DNA of 64,000 nucleotides from Chloroflexi bacterium 44-23 (GCA_001899005.1 MKUW01000006.1:349034-413033), one strand, 5' to 3'; positions 36,457 through 46,248 are shown, numbered from the stretch's first letter. Translations and numbers: made by a program. The notes: generated by a model not told the origin, from the letters alone.

Positions 36457-37917
36457 TTATCCTTTAACGACAGCTAAAGGCCTTAAACGTGCTACTTTTT
36501 GCGCCAAACCAGCTTCTACAACTACTTCAATGACTTCATCCACATCTTTGTATGCCTGAGGTGCTTCTTCAGCTAACCCGGGTAATGAACCGGCTTTAAT
36601 GTAGATGCCTTCTTTTTCCAAAGATCTTAAGAGCTCATCTCCGCGGATTTGCCTTTTTGCTTTGGAACGGCTCATCACTCGGCCGGCTCCATGGCAGCAC
36701 GAACCAAAAGATTTTTCCATACTCATGTTACTACCTGCTAATACCCAAGAGGAAGTGCCCATACTGCCAGGTACCAACACCGGCTGGCCACTTTTGGCAT
36801 ACTCCTCAGGCAAGTCTTTCGATCCAGGTCCAAAAGCTCTGGTAGCACCTTTGCGATGAACACAAACGCCCATTTTTTGATTTCCAATCACATGAGTTTC
36901 GATCTTGCCGATGTTGTGAGCGACGTCGTAAACTTGAAATAACGAGAAATCCTTCGTGATTCCGGCGAAAACCTGCTTAAAGGCTCTCTGCGCTTGAAAA
37001 GCAAGCATTTGGCGGTTGCAAAAAGCATAATTGGCGGCAGCCCGCATAGCTGCCAGGTAGTTTTGACCTTCTTCAGAACTTAATGGTGCACAGACTAACT
37101 CACGGTCAGGAATTTGAATACCAAATTTTCTTCCAGATTTTTGAAAAATCCTTACATAATCTGTGCAAACCTGGTGGCCAAGCCCGCGTGATCCACTGTG
37201 GATCATGACGGTAAGCATGTTTTTTTCAAGTCCAAAAACGCCGGCTATTTCTTCAGAAAATATCTGGTCTACAATGCCTACTTCAATAAAATGATTCCCA
37301 GACCCAAGAGTGCCAAGTTGGCTTAATCCGCGTTCAAGTGCACGCTCGCTCATTTTCTCCGGGTCAGCACCGGAAAGCCGACCACTATCTTCGGTACGGC
37401 GAATACTCATTTCAGTGGCATAGCCTTTTTTGAGAGCCCATTGAGACCCCAGCTCACAAACTTCGGTCAACTCTTTTCTGGATAATTTATTGCTGCTGGA
37501 GACTCCGACTCCACTGGGACAGTGTTGATAGAGGCTAATCGCAAGGTTTTTTAAATGTGGTTCAGCCACTTCAAATGGAATTCTGGTTGCAAGCAGGCGG
37601 ACGCCACAATTGATATCATATCCAATTCCACCCGGAGATATAACTCCATCGACAAGGGAGGTAGCTGCCACACCACCAATCGGAAATCCATAACCCTGAT
37701 GCATGTCGGGCATAACAACGACAGAGCCAACCACTCCAGGCAAAGTGGTAACATTTATCGCCTGTTCAACCGAGTTGTCACCCATGGCAGCTTGCAATAA
37801 GTCTTGTGATGCAAAAATACGCACTGGTACGCGCATATCGTCACGAAAATTCTGATCTATTTCCCATTCATATGGGGTAATTTTCTGAAAATCATTAAAT
37901 TCAATCAAAATTAACAT
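36457..37917 (-). CDS. rtcB: RNA-splicing ligase RtcB
   Basis: A 486-residue RtcB that joins 2',3'-cyclic phosphate and 5'-OH RNA ends using GTP and Mn. Visible motifs are [14 protein letters not shown] (metal cysteine), [55 protein letters not shown] and [14 protein letters not shown] with the guanylylated histidine. The listed start is ATG 37917, but its GAAAGG site is directly adjacent. The TTG three codons later (37908) has the same site at ideal spacing and may be the true start. The gene lies eight bases after archease, its activator. Confidence 0.95.
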   Translation of the reverse strand: MLILIEFNDFQKITPYEWEIDQNFRDDMRVPVRIFASQDLLQAAMGDNSVEQAINVTTLPGVVGSVVVMPDMHQGYGFPIGGVAATSLVDGVISPGGIGYDINCGVRLLATRIPFEVAEPHLKNLAISLYQHCPSGVGVSSSNKLSRKELTEVCELGSQWALKKGYATEMSIRRTEDSGRLSGADPEKMSERALERGLSQLGTLGSGNHFIEVGIVDQIFSEEIAGVFGLEKNMLTVMIHSGSRGLGHQVCTDYVRIFQKSGRKFGIQIPDRELVCAPLSSEEGQNYLAAMRAAANYAFCNRQMLAFQAQRAFKQVFAGITKDFSLFQVYDVAHNIGKIETHVIGNQKMGVCVHRKGATRAFGPGSKDLPEEYAKSGQPVLVPGSMGTSSWVLAGSNMSMEKSFGSCCHGAGRVMSRSKAKRQIRGDELLRSLEKEGIYIKAGSLPGLAEEAPQAYKDVDEVIEVVVEAGLAQKVARLRPLAVVKG

Positions 37918-37925
37918 CCTTTCTT

Positions 37926-38339
37926 TTACAAATCAAAAACTACCGTGACCTCCCATTTTTGATTTACATTTTCAATGGCTAAATTATGAAAAGTCACCGC
38001 TTTGATTTCTTTTTCAAGAGAAATCAATGGATTCACCTCACAAATAGATGTTAGGTGATTATCCAGAATGGTTATTGAAGTTGGTTTCAGAACCATACCT
38101 TTACTTTCTACATAATAGAGACACTCACTCAGGAATGCAATCAAAAGGCTTTCTGAATCAATCTCTTCAAGTTCAATCAATTGAGACTCACCTTGCTCCT
38201 CGCAATTTGACGAAAGACCCATAAGCTGATACATTCCGATCAAGGCGGTTGAAAAGAGTTTTTGTAAAGAAGGAGCCCAAATTTTTAAAGCCGCATCTGC
38301 CGTGTGGCTTAGTTCGCGAAAACCTGAATTATTATCCAT
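37926..38339 (-). CDS. Archease, RtcB activator
   Basis: A 137-residue archease with the metal site motif [12 protein letters not shown] near the N-terminus, [16 protein letters not shown] and [15 protein letters not shown] segments. It speeds RtcB guanylylation and turnover. I chose ATG 38339 because this gives the family's usual length; the open frame runs back to 38438 but would overlap the divergent fhaA start. It is co-transcribed with rtcB. Confidence 0.92.
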   Translation of the reverse strand: MDNNSGFRELSHTADAALKIWAPSLQKLFSTALIGMYQLMGLSSNCEEQGESQLIELEEIDSESLLIAFLSECLYYVESKGMVLKPTSITILDNHLTSICEVNPLISLEKEIKAVTFHNLAIENVNQKWEVTVVFDL

Positions 38340-38366
38340 TATGATTGCACTATCTCCCTTTCCACT

Positions 38367-38372
38367 TATAAT
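38367..38372 (+). promoter_or_regulatory. -10 box directly before fhaA (probable leaderless mRNA)
   Basis: TATAAT ends eight bases before the fhaA ATG at 38381, so transcription would start at or next to the start codon. The AGGA that is present touches the ATG too closely to act as a ribosome site. A weak -35 (TTGCAC) lies 16 bases upstream. Confidence 0.5.
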
Positions 38373-38380
38373 TATAGGAT

Positions 38381-39154
38381 ATGAAACAAATCTTTGGTTA
38401 TCTTGAACAAAGTATTCAATCGCTAGTTGAAAAATCAATCTATCTGGTGCCAGGTCAAAGCGCCAGGCAACTCACTATCGCAATAATCCATTCCTTACGA
38501 GATATTGTCATAGACACAGCAATTCACGAAAAAGACATCCCCAATGTGTATACTATTCGTGTGAATCCTGCAGATTATTCAAAATTGACCCGAGAAACAC
38601 AATGGGTAGATAGTTTGAAGAGTATTCTGCTAGATTCACTTGCTGAAGCCAACTTAAAATTACCTGGGCCTTTATCAATTGAAATAACGCCCGATGAAGA
38701 TATTCCTCCTCAAAAGTATAGGATTAATTCTTTTGCAGTACAGTCAACTCTCGAGCAGACAGCTGCTCTCAAAATACCTGATTTGGGTCAAAACACAAAA
38801 AAACAACCTTCAATAATAAGGTATTTCCTCTTACAAGACCAAAATGTTTTTGCACTCGATCGTGGTATTTTTCAAATAGGAAGACGACGCGATAACCACC
38901 TTGTTATTGAACACCCTTCGGTTAGCCGAAATCATGCCCAGATCCGATTAATAAACGACAACTATGTCATTTTTGATTTGAATTCCACCAGTGGAACCTA
39001 TCTAAATGGAATTAAAATCCATGAGGCCGTGCTAAATCCTGGTGATGTAATCACTCTGGCTGGATTTTCAATCATTTTTATTAAAGAGGGTGAAGACAAC
39101 CAAAATTTACAAGAACAAACCTCTCGAATTTCCAGGTCAAATAACAAATCATGA
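38381..39154 (+). CDS. FhaA-like protein (DUF3662 plus FHA domain)
   Basis: A 257-residue protein with an N-terminal DUF3662 domain (about 1-115: LEQSIQSLVEKSIYLVPG, then YTIRVNPADYSKL) and a C-terminal FHA domain (about 155-240: FQIGRRRDNHLVIEHPSVSR, then LNSTSGTYLNG). FHA domains bind phosphothreonine. In actinobacteria FhaA links Ser/Thr kinase signalling to cell-wall synthesis. No Ser/Thr kinase is in the window. It overlaps fhaB by four bases. Confidence 0.9.
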   Translation: MKQIFGYLEQSIQSLVEKSIYLVPGQSARQLTIAIIHSLRDIVIDTAIHEKDIPNVYTIRVNPADYSKLTRETQWVDSLKSILLDSLAEANLKLPGPLSIEITPDEDIPPQKYRINSFAVQSTLEQTAALKIPDLGQNTKKQPSIIRYFLLQDQNVFALDRGIFQIGRRRDNHLVIEHPSVSRNHAQIRLINDNYVIFDLNSTSGTYLNGIKIHEAVLNPGDVITLAGFSIIFIKEGEDNQNLQEQTSRISRSNNKS

Positions 39155-39591
39155 CGGGTATTATTGCATTTGTCTTTCGCCTCTTACTGGCACTTAGCTT
39201 GCTTTCATTTGTCATTGTTTTATTTCTCACCATTTGGCGCCAACTCAAAACTCAAATCAAGATGATTTCGCCTGAATTTCACAGCCGCATCAATCTCACA
39301 CCAGTCGACATGGATGAAGCTGAAAGTTTTGAAATAAGTCAATCCGAGGTATTGATTGGCCGCGACCCAAATTGCAAGATCCATATTCCTAATGAAACGG
39401 TTTCCGCATTACATGCACGTTTATTTTTCGCGGATCAACATTGGTGGATTAATGATTTGAGTTCTACCAATGGTACCTTCTTGAATGATGAAATTATCGA
39501 TAGGCCTTGTGTTCTAACCGAAAATGACATCCTTTCGTTTGGAGAAGTAAAATTTAAAGTACAAATTTTCTCTTCATCACGTTTGGAGTAA
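39151..39591 (+). CDS. FhaB-like membrane-anchored FHA protein
   Basis: A 146-residue protein with one membrane helix (about 5-28) and a cytoplasmic FHA domain (about 60-140) with LIGRDPNCKIHIPNE, SALHARLFF and DLSSTNGTFLND. It matches FhaB/FipA of actinobacteria, which binds phosphorylated partners at the division site. It is coupled to fhaA and lies just upstream of mtnP and ftsW::PBP. Confidence 0.9.
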   Translation: MTGIIAFVFRLLLALSLLSFVIVLFLTIWRQLKTQIKMISPEFHSRINLTPVDMDEAESFEISQSEVLIGRDPNCKIHIPNETVSALHARLFFADQHWWINDLSSTNGTFLNDEIIDRPCVLTENDILSFGEVKFKVQIFSSSRLE

Positions 39592-39613
39592 AGTAAAAGA
39601 TTTGGAGGAAAAA

Positions 39614-40477
39614 ATGGATAAACAACCAAAGCTGGGAATTATCGGAGGCACAGGTGTTTACCAGTTTGAAGCTTTATCTCAGGTGAGGGAGCAATTTGTG
39701 ACGACTCCTTTCGGCCCACCCAGTTCAGCTCTGATCCATGGCCAAATTAATAACCACCCGGTCGTCTTTTTAGCCAGGCACGGTCAGGGGCACACAATTC
39801 CACCTTCTGAAATTAATTATCGCGCCAATATTTACGCCCTCAAAGCAGCCGGGGTAAACCAAATCGTTTCAATCTCAGCTTGCGGTTCTCTGCGCGAGGA
39901 TTACACGCCAGGAGATATTGTCATACCTGATCAACTCTTTGATTTTTCCAAGAATCGTAAACGCACTTTTTTTGAGACGGGGTTGGTTGCGCATGTTGGA
40001 GTTGCTGATCCATTTTGCACAAGACTCTCTCAAATCCTTTTTGAAGCAGTTTCATCAACAACGACCAACGTGCATTATGGCGGAACTTTTATCACAATTG
40101 AAGGACCGCGCTTCTCAACGAAAGCCGAATCTTATCTTTTTAGAACCTGGGGCATGTCAATCGTTGGGATGACCACCTCTCCAGAAGCTTTTTTGGCACG
40201 AGAAGCAGAAATCTGTTACGCTGCATTTGCCCATGTGACCGATTATGATGTCTGGCATGAAACTGAGGAGAGTGTCAATGTTGAGATGATCATTAAGAAT
40301 TTGCATCGGAACAATCAAATTGCCCAGGCAAGTATTGTTAAACTGTTTGAATTAAACTCCCCGCAAGATTGCTCATGCAGCTCCGCCTTATCAGGTGCAA
40401 TTACGACTGGCATTGAAGCAATTGACTCTCACCAAAAAATAAAACTGGACCTATTGGTAAATAAATATTTGCCATGA
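39614..40477 (+). CDS. mtnP: S-methyl-5'-thioadenosine phosphorylase
   Basis: A 287-residue type 2 nucleoside phosphorylase. IIGGTGVYQFEAL, VFLARHGQGHTIPPSEINYRAN (phosphate and ribose sites), TFITIEGPRFSTKAES and VGMTTSPEAFLAREAEICYA are present. It splits methylthioadenosine to adenine and methylthioribose-1-phosphate. ATG 39614 has GGAGG at proper spacing; the TTG at 39602 is not needed. Its stop overlaps the ftsW::PBP start by four bases, which places a salvage enzyme inside the cell-wall operon. Confidence 0.93.
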   Translation: MDKQPKLGIIGGTGVYQFEALSQVREQFVTTPFGPPSSALIHGQINNHPVVFLARHGQGHTIPPSEINYRANIYALKAAGVNQIVSISACGSLREDYTPGDIVIPDQLFDFSKNRKRTFFETGLVAHVGVADPFCTRLSQILFEAVSSTTTNVHYGGTFITIEGPRFSTKAESYLFRTWGMSIVGMTTSPEAFLAREAEICYAAFAHVTDYDVWHETEESVNVEMIIKNLHRNNQIAQASIVKLFELNSPQDCSCSSALSGAITTGIEAIDSHQKIKLDLLVNKYLP

Positions 40478-43074
40478 ACCTGGTAAACTTCCTAACTGTT
40501 AATAATAAAGATTATTTACAGTCAACTCTTTATTGGCTATCTGGGATTGCTTTATTTTTCTATTCAATCGTATTGACTATCTCACCGGCAGTGCGATACC
40601 AAAGCTGGCATGTTTCTTATCGTTGGGAGCACTGGGTCGGTTTGAGCGTATGGGCATTCTCTGCATTGTTTGTCAATAAATTCAGCCAGCGAAAGTATAA
40701 AAATCGCGATCCCTATATTCTACCCATCGTGGCGTTATTATCCGGGATTGGTTTATTAACAATTTTTCGATTAAATGTTACATTTGGTTTTCGCCAATCT
40801 ATCTGGTTGCTTTTGGCGACGGGAATACTTCTTTTAGGCTTATTTAAATCGGATTGGTTCTTAAAAGTCCGCTTTTACAAATATTTGTGGTTGGTTTTTG
40901 GGTTATTGTTAACCGGTCTGACGTTTTTTCTTGGCATTTACCCCAGCGGAGATGGCCCACAACTATGGTTGAATATTGGCGGTGTTTTCCTGCAGCCATC
41001 TGAACCATTAAAAATTCTGATCATTATTTACCTCGCTGGATACCTGGCTGACCAATGGACTCTACATCGCAAAATACCCGCACTAATTGTGCCTACACTG
41101 GTGATGTTCGTCATCACTTTACTGATTCTGATTGGGCAAAGAGATTTAGGCACAGCTTCATTGTTTATCGCGCTTTATGCAATCTTCATTTTTCTGGCAA
41201 CCGGAAAAAATAGAATTCTTCTCTTTTCAACCATCCTATTGTTCGCAGCAGGTTTCGCAGGCTACCATTTTTTCAATGTTATCCAAATCCGCATTGATGC
41301 CTGGATTAATCCCTGGATTGATCCAGGGGGAAAGTCATATCAGGTGATCCAGTCATTACAAGCGCTCGCTGCGGGCAAATTCTTAGGGTCCGGCCCTGGT
41401 ATAGGCAGCCCCGGGTTGGTTCCGGTAGCACTTTCTGACTTTATATTTTCTGCAATTGGCGAGGAGCTGGGTTATCTGGGAGCCCTAACCATTTTTTCCT
41501 TGTACGGTTTTCTGGCTTATCGCGGAATTATTATCGCTTTACGAGCTAAAAACCAGTATCAACAACTACTGGCAGCTGGTATAACGATCCTTGTCTCAAT
41601 ACAAGCACTGCTTATTTTAGGTGGGAATACACGTTTACTGCCATTGACTGGTGTGACACTGCCATTCATTTCATACGGCGGTTCCTCATTAATTACCTCA
41701 TATTTTGCAATCATCTTGCTTTTATGGATCAGCCAACAACAATCGTACCAAACAAAAATTAAGCTTGAAACAAAACCCTATTTTTTGGCACTCAATGGAA
41801 TCCTGATTGGCTTTATTGCTCTCAGTCTGGCAACCGGCTGGTGGTCAATAATTCGCTCAGATAGTCTTCTTTCCAGATCAGACAATTTCCGTAAAGTAAT
41901 TAATGACCGCTATGTGATTAGAGGAAATATTCTCGACCGTCGTAACCAGGTTTTGGCACTTACAGGCGGGGAAAAGGGTAATTACACGCGTATTTTAATT
42001 GATCCATCACTTTCTTCCACCATTGGCTACGCTAATGCCACGTATGGTTTGGGCGGATTGGAATTAAGCATGGATTCTTATCTGCGTGGGTTGCAAGGTT
42101 TGCCATCTTCAAAAATAATTTACAATAATCTCCTTTATTCACAGCCTCCACCTGGTTTGGATATTCGCACCAGTATTGATTTGTCTATGCAACGGAATCT
42201 AAGCACATCGCTTATGGATCAAAGTGGTGGCGCAATAATAATGAATGCCAATACCGGAGAAATTTTCGGAATATGGACCGCTCCGTCTTTTGATGCCAAT
42301 CAAATTACTGAAAATTGGGAGAAATGGCGCGAAGACCCTCAATCGCCTTTAATTAATCGAGCGACACAAGGTTCATACCCCACCGGGACACTCTTAACTC
42401 CATTCATCTTGGCATATTATGATGTGGATGGAACCCGCTTGAGCTTAAACACCACAAATGATACCTGCGCGCTTGCATTGAAATCCAACCAAACACTCGA
42501 TTTCAGCGTTACCATGCAAAACGGCTGCCAATCAGCATTTGATGCGGGGTTAAACCTATTTAAAATCGAGGATGTTTACCCATTCTTAGAAAAATTTGGC
42601 TGGACGGCCAACCCGCCATTTGCTCTCCCGCTGGCAGCACCGTATTCAAAGGGAGATGATCTTAAAATAGAAGATTTAAGTAAAGGGATCTCCCTTTCCC
42701 CTTTCCAGATAGCACGGGCCAGCTCCATCTTTTCAACATCTGGATATTTACCAGAACCTCGCATCGCAATGGCAGTAAGAACACCTAACCAGGGTTGGGT
42801 AACACTGGCTACCGAAGAATCGGTTCGCATAATTGACCCGTTACAGGTGAATTCAGTAGCAGAACAAATTGCTAGAATTGACTTTCCAGCCTGGGAAGTA
42901 AGCTCCAGTGCGGTTGAGGGAGAAAAGATAGTTTCGTGGTACGTCTCAGGTACCGTCCCTGAATGGAAAGGCACTCCGATTGTGCTGGTTATTGTTCTGG
43001 AGAACTCGAAAGCAGACATCGCTCAAAGCATCGGTCATTCGTTAATGGCTTCCTTCACCATCGCAAACCCATAG
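40474..43074 (+). CDS. FtsW/RodA glycosyltransferase fused to a degenerate penicillin-binding transpeptidase domain
   Basis: An 866-residue fusion. Residues about 15-460 form a SEDS glycosyltransferase with many membrane helices, FLQPSEPLKIL, IGQRDLGTASL (catalytic-type Asp224), SDFIFSAIGEELG and LPFISYGGSSL. After another membrane helix (about 437-457), residues 480-866 resemble a class B PBP: YVIRGNILDRR, a dimer-like segment, and GGAIIMNANTGEIFGIW. The transpeptidase motifs are lost. SxxK is TLLT at 639-642, SxN is GCQ at 684-686, and KTG is absent around 818-820. The glycosyltransferase half looks active, and the PBP half looks structural or regulatory. It overlaps mtnP by four bases. Confidence 0.92.
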   Translation: MNLVNFLTVNNKDYLQSTLYWLSGIALFFYSIVLTISPAVRYQSWHVSYRWEHWVGLSVWAFSALFVNKFSQRKYKNRDPYILPIVALLSGIGLLTIFRLNVTFGFRQSIWLLLATGILLLGLFKSDWFLKVRFYKYLWLVFGLLLTGLTFFLGIYPSGDGPQLWLNIGGVFLQPSEPLKILIIIYLAGYLADQWTLHRKIPALIVPTLVMFVITLLILIGQRDLGTASLFIALYAIFIFLATGKNRILLFSTILLFAAGFAGYHFFNVIQIRIDAWINPWIDPGGKSYQVIQSLQALAAGKFLGSGPGIGSPGLVPVALSDFIFSAIGEELGYLGALTIFSLYGFLAYRGIIIALRAKNQYQQLLAAGITILVSIQALLILGGNTRLLPLTGVTLPFISYGGSSLITSYFAIILLLWISQQQSYQTKIKLETKPYFLALNGILIGFIALSLATGWWSIIRSDSLLSRSDNFRKVINDRYVIRGNILDRRNQVLALTGGEKGNYTRILIDPSLSSTIGYANATYGLGGLELSMDSYLRGLQGLPSSKIIYNNLLYSQPPPGLDIRTSIDLSMQRNLSTSLMDQSGGAIIMNANTGEIFGIWTAPSFDANQITENWEKWREDPQSPLINRATQGSYPTGTLLTPFILAYYDVDGTRLSLNTTNDTCALALKSNQTLDFSVTMQNGCQSAFDAGLNLFKIEDVYPFLEKFGWTANPPFALPLAAPYSKGDDLKIEDLSKGISLSPFQIARASSIFSTSGYLPEPRIAMAVRTPNQGWVTLATEESVRIIDPLQVNSVAEQIARIDFPAWEVSSSAVEGEKIVSWYVSGTVPEWKGTPIVLVIVLENSKADIAQSIGHSLMASFTIANP

Positions 43075-43145
43075 GAACGGAATATCTGTTTTTCATTTCG
43101 TGCCAGGTGGCGGAATCTTCCAAATTCCTTACTAACTTTATTATC

Positions 43146-44432
43146 TTAGTTTATTAATTTTATAATATGATAATTCTTCTTGCCTTTACGAAGCACCAGG
43201 AATTTGCCGTTCATAAAGTCTCCAGAAATTATTTTGCGCTCTGGTTCAGTTACACGCTCATTGTTTAAGTAGATTCCACCTTCATCCAAAGAACGGCGCG
43301 CCGCCCCTCTAGATTTAACCAGGTTGCTGTCAACCAGTAGGTCAACGATGGTTTTCCCCTCATCACTTAGTCGATTTCCTTCCAGCTCAGTCGATGGGAC
43401 ATCTGCAAAGATCTCCTCAATTTGAGATGATTTGAGACCGGAGATGCTTCCTCCAAACAAAACCTGAGCGGCCTGTTCTGCGGCAGCCACAGCGGTTTCT
43501 CCATGTACAATTTTTGTAATCTCGCCTGCTAGTTTCTTTTGGGCTTCACGTTTTTCAGGGTGACGCTGGACATCTTCCTCCAAAGAATCAATTTCCTCTT
43601 TGCTTAGGAAAGTGAAATATTTCAGGTAATTAATAACATCACGATCATCTGAATTAAGCCAGTACTGGTAAAACTTATAAGGTGAAGTCATTTCAGGTTT
43701 TAACCACACTCCCCCCGATGCTGTTTTTCCAAATTTACCGCCATCCGCCTTCTTCAAGAGGTGATAAACCATACCGTACGCTGGTTTCCCTAGCACTCGC
43801 CGTATCAATTCTACACCGGCAGTAATATTACCCCACTGATCGCTGCCACCTGTTTGCAAAACACAGTTTTGAGTGCGATACAAATGTAAAAAATCATAGG
43901 ACTGCATCAGCATATAGCTAAACTCTGTGAACGAGAGTCCGTCCTCCCGTTCAAGTCTGGTCTTGACAGAATCTTTTGCGAGCATCGAGTTTATCGTAAA
44001 GTGTTTACCGATATCACGTAGAAATGAGACCAAGTTTAATTTTAAGAGCCAATCAGCATTGTTGATCAATCTGGCCGGATTACTTTTTGCTTTGAAATCC
44101 AGAAAATGCGAGAGCTGTTCTTTGATTGAGATAAGATTGAAATCCACTTCATCTTGTGTTAGCAGATTGCGCTCGTCGGATCTTCCGCTCGGATCACCGA
44201 CCATACTGGTTCCGCCACCTGCCAAGGCAATCGGATGGTGACCAAAACGTTGTAAACGTGCCAGTGCCAAAAGAGGTACAAGATGACCCACATGCAGGCT
44301 GTCACCAGTGGCATCAAAACCATTGTATACTGTCACCTTCTCTTTTAATAAAAGATGCTCGACACCAGCAATGGAATCATAAATCATTCCCCGCCATTGA
44401 AGTTCTTCGAAAGCATTATTTATGGTTTTCAT
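43146..44432 (-). CDS. tyrS: Tyrosyl-tRNA synthetase
   Basis: A 428-residue class I synthetase of the TyrS type. The HIGH-equivalent is SLHVGHLVPLLAL and the KMSKS-equivalent is KFGKTASGGVWL. QSYDFLHLY and GGSDQWGNITAG form the tyrosine pocket. A C-terminal S4 RNA-binding domain (about 360-428) is present. It charges tRNA-Tyr. I see no T-box leader in the 96 bases upstream. Confidence 0.96.
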   Translation of the reverse strand: MKTINNAFEELQWRGMIYDSIAGVEHLLLKEKVTVYNGFDATGDSLHVGHLVPLLALARLQRFGHHPIALAGGGTSMVGDPSGRSDERNLLTQDEVDFNLISIKEQLSHFLDFKAKSNPARLINNADWLLKLNLVSFLRDIGKHFTINSMLAKDSVKTRLEREDGLSFTEFSYMLMQSYDFLHLYRTQNCVLQTGGSDQWGNITAGVELIRRVLGKPAYGMVYHLLKKADGGKFGKTASGGVWLKPEMTSPYKFYQYWLNSDDRDVINYLKYFTFLSKEEIDSLEEDVQRHPEKREAQKKLAGEITKIVHGETAVAAAEQAAQVLFGGSISGLKSSQIEEIFADVPSTELEGNRLSDEGKTIVDLLVDSNLVKSRGAARRSLDEGGIYLNNERVTEPERKIISGDFMNGKFLVLRKGKKNYHIIKLIN

Positions 44433-44528
44433 GTAAGCCGGACCACCTATATGGAATTAATTACAAATTGTGTGGTGAATTTTAACACAAGTTTTTAAGG
44501 AAGCTGCCTTTTCAATTTCCCCAATTTT

Positions 44529-45434
44529 TCAACTTAGTAAATCTTGCAGTGCTTCTCCAAGGTTTGGAAAAGAATATTTAAAGCCAGTCTCTTCTAATTT
44601 TCCCGGTCTTACTTTTTGGCCTTCCAGCACGAGTACGCTCATTTCTCCTAGAACCGTATTGAGGGCAAAAGCGGGAACCGGCAACCAATAAGGTCGTTTC
44701 ATTACTCTGGAGATTGTTCTTCCAAACTCTGCATTGGTAACAGGGTTAGGTGAGGTCAGATTGACTGCACCAGAGATTGACTTTTTGTCTATGACATGTT
44801 TAATTGCCCTGATCTCATCCTCAATATGAATCCACGAGACCCATTGCCGACCGGTGCCTAATGGCCCACCAATGAAAAAATGAAAGGGAAGCAGCATTCG
44901 TGGCAACGCACCGCCCTGTATACTTAACACTACCCCAGTTCGAATCACAACTCTGCGAATGCTCATTTCTTCAATAACCAAGCTCGAAGATTCCCATTTT
45001 TGCGCTACACCTGCCAGAAAGTCATTTCCAGGAGGAGAAGTTTCATCAAATGGCTGCTCTTTGTCTGTTCCATAATACCCGATTGCTGAGGATTGTATAA
45101 AAAGTCCGGGCTTATTTGCAGTCTGACGAATAGCATTTACTAACATTTCACTGGCAAAAAGCCGTGATTCCAGAATTTTCTCTTTTCGTTTTGCTGTCCA
45201 TCTTCCTGAGCCAATATTTTCTCCCGCTAGATTGATGACCACATCAACAATTTTTCGGCTTAAAAAACCATTGGGACCACTGAGATCATCCCATGAAATT
45301 TCCTGGGGTTTTCCTGATTCCACTGCTTTCTTTGGAGTTCGAGAGATGATTGTAACTTCATCGCCATTGGCATGTAAATATTCACTTAATGCCTGCCCGA
45401 TTAATCCTGAACCGCCGCTAATCAAAATATTCAT
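44529..45434 (-). CDS. TIGR01777 family epimerase/oxidoreductase
   Basis: A 301-residue extended short-chain dehydrogenase. ISGGSGLIGQALSEYL is the nucleotide-binding loop, VINLAGENIGSGRW follows, and SSAIGYYG is the active-site region, with Tyr and the family's usual lysine replaced. It belongs to the YfcH/TIGR01777 group. Its substrate is unknown. It stands upstream of tyrS on the same strand with a 96-base gap. Confidence 0.87.
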   Translation of the reverse strand: MNILISGGSGLIGQALSEYLHANGDEVTIISRTPKKAVESGKPQEISWDDLSGPNGFLSRKIVDVVINLAGENIGSGRWTAKRKEKILESRLFASEMLVNAIRQTANKPGLFIQSSAIGYYGTDKEQPFDETSPPGNDFLAGVAQKWESSSLVIEEMSIRRVVIRTGVVLSIQGGALPRMLLPFHFFIGGPLGTGRQWVSWIHIEDEIRAIKHVIDKKSISGAVNLTSPNPVTNAEFGRTISRVMKRPYWLPVPAFALNTVLGEMSVLVLEGQKVRPGKLEETGFKYSFPNLGEALQDLLS

Positions 45435-45740
45435 TTGTTTGTCTCAGTCCTTGGGGATAATAACATACCAACGTATTCCAGCGAGTGCATATCCATCTCA
45501 CCTCCGAACAAATACCTTGTTAAAAAAATTCTAATAATCTTCATAACAAAATTGATACTTTTTTTGTAACCATGGTGAATAGCTACGTTTCGATTATACA
45601 ATATATCCAATAGAGCTTTTTTTTAGTATTTTCGTAAAAACTTTTGCTTATTTTCTACTTCAATTTTTTTCAAACATCTTTCTCCTGAATTCTCTATTCA
45701 CATTTTCATTAAAAATATTTATAATTGGGAGAATTGATTT
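45435..45740. other. AT-rich divergent intergenic region
   Basis: About 300 very AT-rich bases between the divergent epimerase and HNH genes. A TATAAT lies at 45720-45725, but the GGGAG ribosome site of the HNH gene begins just after it, so transcription starting from this box would cut into the site. Its role is therefore unclear. I see no other structure. Confidence 0.45.
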
Positions 45741-46244
45741 ATGAATAATTCCGTTTTAGTACTTAATGCAAATTTCGAGCCGATAAACGTCTGCAATGTC
45801 AAACGCGCTTTTTGTTTAATTTGGATGGAAAAAGCAACCCTGGTTGCCAACGGCCGCGGAATGATCAACACAATCGATCAGCAATACCCAATTCCTTCCA
45901 TCATTCGCTTAATGAAAATGGTTAAACGTCCTAAACAAGAAGTTTCACTTTCTCGCAAGGAGATTTTTCGCAGGGATCAACATACCTGTCAATATTGTGG
46001 AAAAACAAGTACCAATTTGACAATTGACCACGTAATCCCGCGTCATCTGGGAGGAAAAACCAGTTGGGAGAATTTGGTTACTTCTTGTTCGGCCTGCAAT
46101 CATCGCAAAGGTGGACGAACATTAAAAGAAGCCAATATGCAGCTTTTAAAGGCGCCAAAACCCCCTTCTCGATCCGCATTATATATTTATGGACATCATT
46201 TGAATGCAAATGAAGAGTGGATGCATTTCCTTGAAGGTTGGTAA
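45741..46244 (+). CDS. HNH endonuclease
   Basis: A 167-residue protein with an HNH nuclease domain in its middle. Zinc cysteines Cys83/Cys86 and Cys116/Cys119, the DH pair Asp96-His97 (TIDHVIPR), Asn111 and His121 are all in place. The N-terminal domain (LVLNANFEPINVCNVKRAF) is that of the common chromosomal HNH family with an unknown target. It faces the metallo-beta-lactamase-fold gene with only four bases between the stops. There is no sign of an intron or mobile element around it. Confidence 0.9.
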   Translation: MNNSVLVLNANFEPINVCNVKRAFCLIWMEKATLVANGRGMINTIDQQYPIPSIIRLMKMVKRPKQEVSLSRKEIFRRDQHTCQYCGKTSTNLTIDHVIPRHLGGKTSWENLVTSCSACNHRKGGRTLKEANMQLLKAPKPPSRSALYIYGHHLNANEEWMHFLEGW

Positions 46245-46248
46245 TAAA

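Noticed and set aside
43075..43145. Possible terminator between ftsW::PBP and tyrS
   Set aside because: Only a 5-bp stem (GGAAT/ATTCC) can be found, which is too weak.
44433..44528. Possible T-box leader upstream of tyrS
   Set aside because: The stretch is too short for a T-box and shows no T-box sequence or antiterminator stem.
45741..46244. HNH protein as part of a mobile intron or restriction system
   Set aside because: No methyltransferase, intron core or flanking repeats are near; the domain order is that of a common chromosomal family.
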